A stretch of DNA of 64,000 nucleotides from Nematostella vectensis (lineage: Eukaryota > Cnidaria > Anthozoa > Actiniaria > Edwardsiidae): positions 15,934,601 through 15,998,600 of the forward strand of contig NC_064037.1 in the NCBI RefSeq assembly GCF_932526225.1, written 5' to 3'. Within the stretch, counting starts at the first letter, position 1, and every line of letters starts with the position of its first letter. The notes below the pieces were generated by a model. The model was not told the DNA's origin. It saw nothing but the letters and a program-made list of their open reading frames with translations, and made no database searches. Of this stretch, positions 53,905 through 64,000 are shown one piece after another. The translations under genes and the position numbers were made by a program.

Positions 53905-55680
53905 TTACTTCCATACGGTTCGGACCTCACCCTTCTCCGAGATGTGCTGTCAGAAAGAAATTACGTGCTTAACCTCTAAATTAATTCGACGATACACGGT
54001 CGACGTCTTTGTCTGTAGCTTTCTAAACCTGCGTTTGCTTTTGTTTACGCTTATTTTTTTATTCATTTGTTACCAATGAACCACTGCGGGTTATGTTACA
54101 TTCATTCTCGGGTGCATGATTAAAATAAGTTTAAACGCAGCCGAAAAAATCATACCAACAATTCAGGCAACGCACACATTAAAAGGCTGGTTCTCCCTAG
54201 TAGAAAAGCACAACCCAAGTAGGAATGAGCGGGTGTTAGATGCACAAGCGCAAGAAAAGTGTGGATCTGATCAATCAAACTTTGCGTTTACGATGAAAAC
54301 CAACCAAAGTTCAGGTTTATTTGTCATGCGCAATCGGGTAGGAGTACACTCAAATACGACCAGAGAAAGACGCGCAAGACACAGCGTTGCGATTAGGCGA
54401 AAGCATTATTTGTTTGCGATACAATTAGAAGATGAAAGCACGATGAGACACACCGCTCAAGGCTAAGCCTCATTTTAATCCACATGCTGTTGCCTATGAA
54501 CGATGTCTAGTAGGGGACGCTATCCAAGGACTCTTGTTTCTAGAGCAATTTCTTCAGCATCGTTTATGCAGCAGAAAAAATGCATTGAATACAAATTATT
54601 TTGCGAAAAAACTTGCCGAAAACGACTTTTTGTGTACAAATGCCATCCTTGGATTCTCACAGTTGCTAAATTCTTGCAGACATTTTTTTTTTGCATATGC
54701 GATTCTCAATCAGGAAAATAAGGTTAAAAAGCTAGATTAGAAAATTGAATTAGAAATATTACTCATGGATAGACTACTGACTATCTTGCAAAGAAAAAGT
54801 TGGGGGAAAAAACGTGTTACGCGTAGTCGGCCATAGCAACCGTCAATTAAGTCCAATTCATTTCTCATTAAATAGGCAAAATATTAAAGAGCTACAATAA
54901 TGCGCGGCTCAGGATTGCCACGCGAATTTTTCCGCCTTTCCCTCGTGTAAGATGCAACAAAAAATAAAAGTTTTAACAAAATTTTTCTCATGATTTGAGT
55001 AGAAGTCCATTCACACTGTAAAGGCTTATTTGATCAAACCATTTCGATATCTGCTTTACCTTGCATTTTCCTGGTGCTTTGGTAGGGATCCTGGCTGTGC
55101 GTTGTGTCGAGGCTACAACAAACTGAGGCACAAAACCAACGCTTCGCTTCCTAAAAACTTTACGATTTGGTGACCTTTAAATCCCTAATCAAGCTAGAAA
55201 ATGCCAAGTATAGCTTTAAAGGTTAATTGTCTCTCTTGACGTAAAAGCAAACAATGCATATTCCACCAAAGAAAACGGGGCTTAACACAATCCTTGAGTA
55301 AACTATATTCGCCCGCAGATGTGCAGTGATGTGAGACAATAAAACTAACAAAAGTTCATACCGTAAATACTCCTTTCTTAGTTTTATATATATTTAGGTC
55401 AGGAGAGGGGGGAGGGGCTCCGAGGGGGGCTTTCCCGAGGTCGGGTACTTATTTGAAGAGGTTCAGCGGTACATTTACAACTTCATAGGAATCAGCTTCA
55501 AATGCAAAAGTCAAATGATGAACTAACTAAAAGAGGTGTTGTACTTCACTACATGAGCATCCCGAACTCATAACATTTATTTTACTATTGTGCTGCTATT
55601 CTCGAGGTTATCCGAAAGAAGACTGACTTTTCTTTTAAGAGACCATCTACTTCTACCACAATGCATCATAATCTATTTCT
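53905..55680. other. upstream of tyrosinase, no gene recognised
   Basis: An open frame of 116 codons at 54116-54466 has no recognised domain, no splice support and no homologue that I can recall; I do not call it. The rest is intergenic. Confidence 0.4.
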
Positions 55681-55689
55681 TCATTAAAC

Positions 55690-55855
55690 AAGGAATTTAA
55701 AGAGAGAACGGAAGGAGAGAGGGGAAGAGGAGAGAAGGTGAGGGAAGAGGGCTAGAGGGGAGAAGGTGGGGAAAGAGGGGAAAGGAGAGAGAAGGGGAGG
55801 GGAGAGAGGGGAAGTAGAGAGAAGGGAAGGGGAGAGGGGAGGGGAGGGGAGGCAA
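55690..55855. repeat. purine (GA/GGGGA) tract
   Basis: Almost only gagaggggaag-type words for about 165 bp; a polypurine strand that can form triplex or G-rich structures. Confidence 0.9.
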
Positions 55856-55967
55856 TGTCTTTCTAACTGCGTTTTACAACAATAGCCTTTCACTATTTAT
55901 TGAAGGAATAACAAAAAGAATGGCTCAACTAAAATGGCTTTTCCCCGGATGAAGTTCTCTCTCTAGT

Positions 55968-56080
55968 CAGCCGCCATTTTGCCATCGTAGCAAAATACCA
56001 AGGGTGAGAAGATGTTCATTTCCACCGGTTGATTTAGTGAAAGTATTTCAATATTTTCGTTAATTTTGTTCAAAATGTTT
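55968..56080 (+). repeat. dispersed repeat copy
   Basis: cagccgccattttgccatcg, then agatgttcatttccaccggt and tgatttagtgaaag; same family as 10947-11080. Confidence 0.6.
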
Positions 56081-57150
56081 AGTTGGAGATTTCTACAAAT
56101 AATTGAAAACAATAAGGTATAGCCGAAGGCTCTTTTATTTGATGTGTGAACCCGAGTGGAGGGGGGGGGGGGGGGGTACATATCCCTGTTTGTTTATAAG
56201 GGCGCCTCCAAGGGTATGTAGCCCTGATCCTGTTTACAACAAAATATCTGAAAAGACATAGCCTATTTAGGACAACCACGCTAATTCTCATAGCTTCCTC
56301 AGACAACCGCCTTTTTCTTTGGAGGTCTTCTCAGGAAAACAACACGAAATGACTCCAATTTTTGGCTCATACTTTTTCATATTCTTTATTGAAAATACAT
56401 ATATTCTTAAAACTCCTTTATCAAGCATTTAACTCTGGGTTTAGTTTAGAAACATACTGCCACTTGGCTACTAAAAGTGGTGTATAAAGAACGGAAGTAG
56501 CTTCTTACAAACTGCATTTTTTACACACAATGCTCTGGTTCTCGACTGGTATGGTGCGGCCGTTGACTTAATGCGCGGCTTGTCAACATCGGTCCAAAGG
56601 CTAGATTTTATTTCCAAATAACAGCAAAAAATAAACAATGATATTATTGCGCAAATCGGAAAAACCCTACTTGGAAATTTACGTTAAAATGAAACTGATA
56701 CCCTGACAGGGGACCGGGAATTTATACCCCGTTTGAGCCCTTAAACCCATACCTTTAGGGCAGGGAAGGTGAAAGCCTCTATCTATCGACACGTCTCCGT
56801 ATATATAATAAATCCCCCCCCCCTTGCAGCTATATGAGGTTGTAATGCAACATCAGTTTATTTGTCTTTTTTTTAACAAATCACAACCGTCTATGAGTAT
56901 TAAAAGTGGAAATACTGGCGCTACCCTTCCTACCAGATTTTGCGTTTCAAGAGAAAATTCCAAAAAAATCCAAATATAACTTTCAAGCGCTGGTGTCCGT
57001 GATCTACTTTGGACCACAGGGAGCTCACCTCTATGGTTTAAATAAAGTTAGAATTCTTTTTCAGCTTTGCGTTGTTGTTGATTTATAGTGGAAGAAAATG
57101 GTGCAGCATCGTTCAAATTTGTGGAACATTTTTGAAATTTGGCACAGTGA
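56081..57150. other. intergenic, nothing recognised
   Basis: No gene seen; a G-run lies near 56160-56176 and a C-run near 56812-56823. Confidence 0.4.
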
Positions 57151-57965
57151 TAGAGAATCTCGCACTGAGCAATTCTGGATATGGACCCACCCCCAAAAAT
57201 GTATACTTACAGTACTTTTCATGATACGGTCACGAAACTTAGTCCAGTGATGGACATTAACACATGCTACAGTTTAATAAGAAAATAAACCACGCCCCCT
57301 TGATCATTACAGTTTTAAGGGGTGGAATAAATTATTTCCTTTAATCAGCATTAAAACCAATACTATTTATTGTACAACTTTCGAACTCCACATAATTGTA
57401 GTACTCTTTACAAAACTTCATTCGAGATATGGACCCACGCCCAGATGTGAGTACTTACAGTCATACTAGAGATGATACGAAAGAGGCATATTGCTTAGAG
57501 TGCCTTTCAATACAAACTGAGAGATAAGAATCCATACTAACTTATAATGGTATATTGCAAGATATTTCCAACCATATAGCCACGCCCCTATTGTACTATA
57601 GATGGCACGCAAAAGGTGCTCGCTTATATAGTTTGCCTTTCAATACGAGCTATGAGCTACAAATCAACATGCTTACTTATATTGGTATATTACCGGATAT
57701 AATCAATTGCATTACCACGCCCCTATGGTATTTACAGTTATACTAGAGATGACGGGAACGAAGGTATATTGTCGCTTTTACAAAGTGTCTTCCAATACGC
57801 ATTTCAAGCTAAAAATCAATATACTCGCCGATATTGGTATATTGCAGGATATAGTTAAATGTATAATCATGCCCTTATAGTACTTAGAGCCCTTCTAGAG
57901 ATGGTACAGATGGAGTTTGAAGAAAGAACGTCCTTCCATTCGAACTGCACATGACAATTGTACAT
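57150..57965. repeat. degenerate ~155-165-bp tandem repeat
   Basis: About four to five diverged copies share the blocks cacgcccctat, actagagatg or tatagatgg, gcctttcaatac, and tattggtatattgcaggata. Old array, no coding signal. Confidence 0.75.
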
Positions 57966-58919
57966 AATAACACAGTTTCACAAATGTTTGGTCTATCAAA
58001 ATACAAAAAAACGTGCAGGGCATTGCCCAAATGGCATTAACAGTTCTAGATGAGATGAAACAAATTGAAACTTTTTTAAAAAAAAAAGCTGGGAAGCTGA
58101 AATTAATAGAGACTGTTTCATTTAAGACACCAATAATAAATGAAGAATAGGCAATATACTGAAGAATACTTTACTGGGGTGGGGTCCCATAAGCATGTGG
58201 GTTGTTCAACCCACATGCTCAACATCTGTTCCCGTGTCCACCGGAGAAGCACTGTTGATAAAAAAAAAACGTTTCAGTGAGAAATTTAGTTTTTTAGTTT
58301 CAAGAACCCATTCAATTCTTACCTGTCTCTGTTTAATTGCCACTCACAGTCCCCAACGCACCTGCAAAGAGCAGTGCATTTTAGCCCCGTCTTGATGCAC
58401 CTGCATCTCCTTATCCTTTAAAGTGCCAGCCCGATGGCTATTTTTATACAGAGAGAGAAACACAATTCGTGGCGGGCTTCAAACTCGCTCTACTGACATT
58501 CTATCGGCAAAATTAAAATAAAATAATACTCAAACTCAAACTCAATATAACATGGTCTAAAGTTTTATTTTTCACGATAGAGTATTTTTTCGCTAACATA
58601 TAAATTCCCCCATACATTCCTTTATAAACCACTGACAGTAGCCTTGGGCTGCCTGTGAAAAATACACAGTCTACGACTACACGCAGCTTCTCTTTTATTA
58701 AAATCACAATGTAGAACTGAATGACACAGGAAGCTGAACATGACTGCTATAAGGAGGCTAAACTGCATACAGCTATAGTTGACATGACATGGGTATATTA
58801 CTTGTCTTTGAACAATCTGGAATATATTGATTTTTATGTCATATGGACATGAAACAAACATAGGTGTAAATGCATTTTACAAAGATATTGATTATAAAGG
58901 ATTTCTGAATGTGTAAGAT
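57966..58919. other. intergenic, with one perfect hairpin
   Basis: At 58192-58219, agcatgtgggttg and caacccacatgct form a 13-bp hairpin with a TT loop. No gene seen. Confidence 0.5.
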
Positions 58920-59095
58920 AAGTCTAATTTAGAGGAAATAGCTCCCAGAAGGGAATAGTTTTTGCACTCCCTAAGGAGTTCAGTTATAGCTCCCATAAGG
59001 GAAATGTTTTTGCACTCCCTAAGCAGTTTATTAGCTCCCAGTATGGGAATCATAGCTCCCGAGGGGAATATAACTCTTGAAAAGAGTTAAATAAC
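58920..59095. repeat. tagctccc(a)...aaggga short tandem repeat
   Basis: Four to five diverged copies of tagctcccataagggaa followed by tttttgcactccctaagnag. Confidence 0.7.
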
Positions 59096-60176
59096 GCCAG
59101 GTTTTTGTTCATTGATCGGCCGCCATTGGGGAAGCGTTGTTGTTTTGCTGATACGAGTGCGGTTTTATTCGCACTTAAGCCAGATGCGGGTAATCTTGAA
59201 AATATCCCTGATAAGAAATGATTCAGAAATGCGTAGAAAACTGTGCCTGGTTCTTGACGTAATCAATGATAAAATCATGATATTAATTAACTTACCATGG
59301 AGTCAACAATGATCTGGTCTGGTCAGAGAGAGCACATGGAAGATCGTATGACGACACGTGCACTCGATAAGAAGTCGGCCTCGAATTCGTAACACGATAA
59401 TGGTAGCTGAAGACCGTCGGCCTTGACCGAACGTAAAGATCCGTACAATCGAAGGATCCTAAATGATCCAAAACCGCGAACATAAGACAAATTAATAATA
59501 AAAACACTCAACAACAATTCACTTAGCCTTATAGGGAAATTCTTCATGAAAATACACCTGTTCACAATTGTGTACCGATTCACAACCGAACCGACTCCGA
59601 TTTATTCCCGAATATCACTCACTCTATCATCAAACCGATAGCATTACCGCTTCGCACATCTTCGATGAGAGAAGCTGCAAAAAACAACTCTAACTTTATT
59701 CAAACCGTAGATGTGAGCTCCCTGTGTTTTGACATTAGGGGCCAGTAGATGCTTGTGCCTAAAAACTTTGCCTTTCCAATCTGCTAAATAATCAACCGAA
59801 CATATGGTGATTGTTTATGGTAATTGTTTATACAAAAGATATTTGCCGTTCGTCTGATATTTTCCCATCCTGACTGATCACACTCAGAACAAATTTAGTA
59901 AACAATCGTCAACTGCCACTAACACTATAATTTTAGTGTTTTTGATCTGCATCTATAAACGTAGCTAAAAATGTGAGAAATTTCAAAGTTTAAAACCTAA
60001 AAGCATAGTTAAAAAGTTAAATATCTTGGTAACTTTTATGCGACTTTGTAATAAATATAAGCAACTTTTCGGCAAATTTTAAGCACTTTTATCGCCAAAT
60101 TTAATTTGAACAAATCATTGTTGAGATGTTTCTTTTTTTATATAAAAGCGAGAGTGTTTTTGTCATACTTCTAAAT
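59096..60176. other. intergenic downstream of the GPCR
   Basis: ggccgccattggggaag near 59120 is a YY1-like word. No supported gene. Confidence 0.4.
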
Positions 60177-61376
60177 CTACGAGTCGCGGTCTTTTCTTGT
60201 GTGTCCTTCAAGCACTTTACAGTTATTAATATCAAAGTCGATGTTGACAAAGCCTGCTTGCTGCCTGTTGCTAAACGAGCCTCGATGCCAATTCGAAACG
60301 CCCTGGTCGCCAGCTATGTATCTCACCTGGCTTGTGCGTGAGGTCTGGGTTACATCGCTAGGTGTTACTCTTCCTGGAAATATCATATTCTTCAGCTGTG
60401 ACCTGAAGAGTCTTGAAGACGAGAAGTAAATTATTGGGTTGAGAGCGCTGTTTGATATCGCTAAAACCCCAGCCAGCATCCTCACAGAGTAGTCTAGCTC
60501 ATAGCTTAGCTCTAGATTAGCAAAACGTTTTCCCAAGTTATAGAGGAAAAATGCCGAGTATGGGATGCAGAAAGCGAAAATAACTTTAACAAATATTTGG
60601 AGATCCTTTAAACGCCAAGCCTGTGAGGCGTTACAGTGTATATTCGCGCTGTTTCTTATCTCACGCTTTCTTTTTTGTAGGAACCTAGACAAGCTAGCAG
60701 CGGTGAAAAACATGATAAGGAAAGGCACAATATAGACCAGAAACGTGACAGCACCGAACACTAGCTTCTCCCAGGCTCTTTCGCTACTAGACACACAGGC
60801 GTACGTGAAGACGGTTGCGTTTACCTCTATGTACTTGTGTTTCATTGGAAGGTTGAGAATGGCCGCGAGAGTTCCACCCACGATCCACGCGGCAATGACT
60901 AGTTTTTTCGCGAATTCGCGCGTGGGCGCACGAAGGGGAAAGAATACCGCTATGTACCTCTCCACACTGATGACTACTAGATTCATGATTGTTATACATG
61001 GGAAACAAAAGAAGGGGAAGTTATGAACAAGGCAGTGCCAGTCCTTCCTGAAGATGTCCGCGAAGAGAAGGATTTGAATCAAAGGCACCCCAATAACCAA
61101 ACAAAACAGATCTGTCAGCGCCAAACTCTTCATGAAGTACAGCGTGAGAGTTCGCTCAAGGACCTTGCGCTTTGCCGGCGTATCAGCATCTTTACGCTTC
61201 TTCCACTCGAAAACCAGTACTATGGTATTGCCCAAGATTCCCACCACTCCAAAGAATACAAATGCTGTCACTAAGGCGGCCTTGGTGGGGGCTGGTACAG
61301 GGGTAAACATGTAGACCCGGGTGTGGTTCTGTGAAGGGGTCGTAGTGTTGTCCATCTTCTGTGTTGACCAAGTCAA
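60177..61376 (-). CDS. class A (rhodopsin-type) G protein-coupled receptor, intronless
   Basis: 399 residues in one exon. Seven hydrophobic segments: about 33-56, 78-105, 117-138, 158-176, 204-229, 261-281, 298-320. Hallmarks: GN in TM1 (GILGNTIVLVF), LALTD in TM2, ERY at 139-141 at the end of TM3, FCIPY in TM6 (a variant of CWxP), NPIIYF at 313-318. Cys115 and Cys194 can form the usual extracellular disulphide. The N-terminus has N-glycosylation motifs (NTT, NHT), and the tail is serine/threonine-rich. The pattern suits peptide or amine receptors of the rhodopsin family; the ligand cannot be inferred. Expanded intronless class A receptors are usual in anthozoans (family knowledge). The second Met (residue 8) may be the true start. 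Confidence 0.93.
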   Translation of the reverse strand: MTWSTQKMDNTTTPSQNHTRVYMFTPVPAPTKAALVTAFVFFGVVGILGNTIVLVFEWKKRKDADTPAKRKVLERTLTLYFMKSLALTDLFCLVIGVPLIQILLFADIFRKDWHCLVHNFPFFCFPCITIMNLVVISVERYIAVFFPLRAPTREFAKKLVIAAWIVGGTLAAILNLPMKHKYIEVNATVFTYACVSSSERAWEKLVFGAVTFLVYIVPFLIMFFTAASLSRFLQKRKREIRNSANIHCNASQAWRLKDLQIFVKVIFAFCIPYSAFFLYNLGKRFANLELSYELDYSVRMLAGVLAISNSALNPIIYFSSSRLFRSQLKNMIFPGRVTPSDVTQTSRTSQVRYIAGDQGVSNWHRGSFSNRQQAGFVNIDFDINNCKVLEGHTRKDRDS

Positions 61377-63090
61377 AGCTTACTGTTCGTTATTATCACA
61401 AAAAAATATGGAAATAAGAACAGTTTTAAAACAGAATGAGTAAACAATATTAGAATCCCCGAATGATTAAAATAATGATTAAAATAATGTCGCGTTCTCG
61501 AGAAATTTTTTGAGTGCATACAGTGAGAGCGTTTGAATTGCTGAAACGCTTGTAGTTCTAACGCATGGTTTCTTGAGTGCTCTCAGTTTTATGTTGATGC
61601 TCATCTGCTCGACAGTGCTCACCAAACATCACTTGGCGCCGCCCTCTGATTGGATAACCAAACAATGGACAACACTTGTTAATTATGCTTGAATAGGGCG
61701 TGCACGAAAAAGTCTTCCTAGCTCCCCGAAAAGGCGCCTCACAGCCATATTTGTGTATTGTGATGTTTAGTACTTGAAAGCCGATGGTGTTAACGTCAAT
61801 ACGTCGATAGTTTTACAAAGGCGTCTCACTGTTTATGAATCTGGAACTGAGTGAATAGATCCCCTCCCACGCCCTCACTTATATACTGTCTATACTATCA
61901 GTCAAGTTTAGTTTCCAAGTTTGTGGGCTCTAAGTACGAATGTGGTGGCGCCGCTAAGTCTAAAAGGTTCTGTTAAGACCGTTTGAATCTTTGTATTAGA
62001 AGCATGGGGAAACAGTATGATGACTGTGTAGCAGGCGGCTACTTTAGGCGGCCAAGTAGGGGTGCACACCACGACCACTTCCCTCTTCTCTCGCTGTTGT
62101 GCACTGAGCTTTAGGTCCATTAACAAGTTGAATGTTTATACCTCTAAAAACACCCTGGGATTCCAGTAATTTTGTTATGAGAAGGAGTGTTGTGTTATAT
62201 ATTCTCATTATGTCGCAGCTATCCAAATAAAGATTCATTTATCTGCGACCGAAACAGATTAAACATTTGAAAGCAACAGCTTGCTCCGACTTAACATTTG
62301 ATAATCGTATATGATAATGTTATGTGACATCAGTAGACTGGGCCGTTCTTATTTTTGGATATGTTCTTAGCGATCTTCTAAAATTTTATTGTGTATGAAA
62401 ATAATACCCAATGAATAATAGAAAGAGAATTACTAAAAATGATCAATACAATTTTATTGTGCATTTTATAATTATTCTGCTATCTGATCCTCGGCATGTT
62501 CTTAGCATGTTCTTAAAATTTGGTGAAATCTCAGGTTGGTCATTTATTTAAAAAAAAGGTTTTTATAAAAAAAGATTGTATAACGAATTAGAACATGGAT
62601 GTACATGTATTTTGCGGCGTAAAAACCCCTCCTAACAATGTTGATACGACCACCAAAACATCCAACATTAATCGTTGGGGGATGGGAGGTGAGGTGCCTA
62701 TGACTTGGTGCGATAATTAATTTGTTATGTGAACGCCTTCGTCCCAAAGTAAATTGTTGTAGTGATTGTAGTACATTTTCACAACAAGCTTTTTCCCCCT
62801 AGACACTGTACTTTTCAACTTTTTTTCGCTGACGACTTTTAATCCTTTTAGCTACTTGTCAAAGCTTCTCATAGTTTAAATATTTTATTACACTTTGCTT
62901 TGAAAAGTTATTACTTTTCGCGTTAAAGAGTTATTACATTTATCGTCGAAATTATTACATTTCGCGTTAAGATTGCATTTTGCGGCGTAACAGCCTTTTC
63001 ATTTTGTGACGTCAAAATTGCTCAAGACGTTGTGTTGCTAAGATACGTGAGTTCGCTAGCCAATCAAAGACGTATCTAAAAATAGCTTAA
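61377..63090. other. upstream of the GPCR, nothing recognised
   Basis: No gene supported. 62880-63000 holds repeated ttattacatttcgcgttaa-like words. Confidence 0.4.
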
Positions 63091-63285
63091 CAGCCAAATT
63101 CGTTGTTGCGCGACCTCGGCGAATCCAAAATCCATGCCTCGTTTGGGAATAGCGCGTAGTCAGACACAAGCTTTGGGGGCGGTTTGTCTGGTTTTGGTTG
63201 TTTGGTTTTAATGACTACGCGCTATACCCAAACAAAGAAAGAAATTTGGGATTCTGGCAGGTCGCGCAACAACGAATTTGGCTGT
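63091..63285. mobile_element. MITE with 25-bp terminal inverted repeats
   Basis: Left end cagccaaattcgttgttgcg plus cgacct; right end reverse complement is the same. Inner arms (gcgcgtagtcagac and gactacgcgctat) also pair. About 195 bp. Confidence 0.85.
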
Positions 63286-63361
63286 AAAGGACCTACAACC
63301 CTCATATAGAGGAGATTCATTCTTTTATATCATACTCTCTCGCTGAAATTTAAAAGAAATC

Positions 63362-63475
63362 AATAGCGGATCTAGGGGAGTGGTTTAAGGGGTTTAACCC
63401 CCTCCCTTTTGGGCTGCCAAAAAGCCATATGTATAAAAAAATATACCCCTCTCTAGATCCGCCCCTGAATATTGT
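63362..63475. mobile_element. small hairpin element with agcggatctagggg ends
   Basis: Left tagcggatctaggggagtgg; right ccctctctagatccgcccct; inner ggggtttaacccc is itself palindromic. A related agatctaggag word is at 50033. Confidence 0.65.
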
Positions 63476-64000
63476 ATGAGTATATACTACTTTTCTTGGA
63501 CAAACAAATCGAAAATTCTTAGTCAACTAAGCTCTGGGCATGAAAAATAACAATGTGGACAAAAAACGATAATCAAGGATCAAACTAGGATCCAATTTCA
63601 TGCTGTAACCCTCCCCCCTCTATTTGTCTTGTTGCTCACCACAGGGCTACCACGTATAGGTTCTCAATTCGCTTTGGTTTTCGACTCCTAACATCTAGAA
63701 ATGCCTGAGTAGTGTATGTTTCTCGGTCACGCAATCCTAGCTGTCGCCGTTGTCGCATCTGAGTTCCTATTATGGTACGGAGGGTGCCCAATGAAGGGAA
63801 AAACTAGCATAATGCCTGTTCTACTTCTAGAGGGTGACCATCTCAAATCCCCCTTGCTACGCGTGCTCTCATTGGCTAAGACCAACTGTTATGGTACACC
63901 TGTTGAATTTGCTAGTTACCAGGCCATGCGCAGCAGGGCTTAGCTTGCAGTAAACGGAACACGAATAAAACACCAACCATATTCCAACTTTTAAATTAAA
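63476..64000. other. end of window, no gene recognised
   Basis: A 75-codon open frame at 63716-63943 has no recognised feature. Nothing else seen. Confidence 0.4.

Noticed and set aside
54116-54466. 116-codon open frame
   Set aside because: No domain, signal or splice support; its length can arise by chance.
58192-58219. Perfect hairpin as a transcription terminator
   Set aside because: No gene ends here, and hairpin terminators are not expected for animal genes.

Overview
The window looks like nuclear DNA of a metazoan, most likely an anthozoan cnidarian (inference). It has short-intron, GT-AG split genes whose best matches are animal families (TRIM37, TP53I13, BLCAP, a tyrosinase-family protein, a rhodopsin-class GPCR) and a dense load of MITEs, tRNA-derived SINE sequence, an LTR retrotransposon and minisatellites. 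No operon, ribosomal RNA or CRISPR array is present. I joined exons by hand from splice sites and codon phase; all phases chain without a break in the four spliced genes.

Layout. 1-2454 is intron-like sequence with a CTGT/CCGT satellite and an antisense decayed gene. 2455-22122 (+) holds 24 exons of a TRIM37 orthologue, entering at the B-box; the RING exons must lie upstream of the window. Its introns carry at least seven minisatellite arrays. Three of them are amplifications of an exon end together with its splice donor. 22123-26700 is 3' UTR and intergenic sequence with a SINE and MITEs. 26712-31443 (-) is a nine-exon gene for a probable mitochondrial Tim44-like protein (MAIP1-like). It is divergently paired, across about 280 bp, with 31727-38188 (+), an eight-exon TP53I13 orthologue. 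The last-but-one intron of TP53I13 contains (TA)n tracts and four hammerhead ribozyme motifs in opposed orientations. 39901-40122 (+) is BLCAP in one exon. 40918-49062 is a decayed DNA transposon with terminal inverted repeats, into which an intact Ty3/gypsy element (43859-48369, identical LTRs, 5-bp target duplication) has inserted. 50244-53904 (-) is a seven-exon tyrosinase-family gene with all six copper-ligand histidines; one intron holds an array of paired E-box and CRE-like motifs. 53905-60176 is gene-poor with tandem repeats. 60177-61376 (-) is an intronless class A GPCR. 61377-64000 shows no gene, only MITE-like inverted repeats.

The genes do not form a pathway. The most notable feature is the repeated creation of splice-donor minisatellites in TRIM37. 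One has a unit of 81 bp (27 codons), so any donor used would keep frame. The hammerhead cluster is the second.
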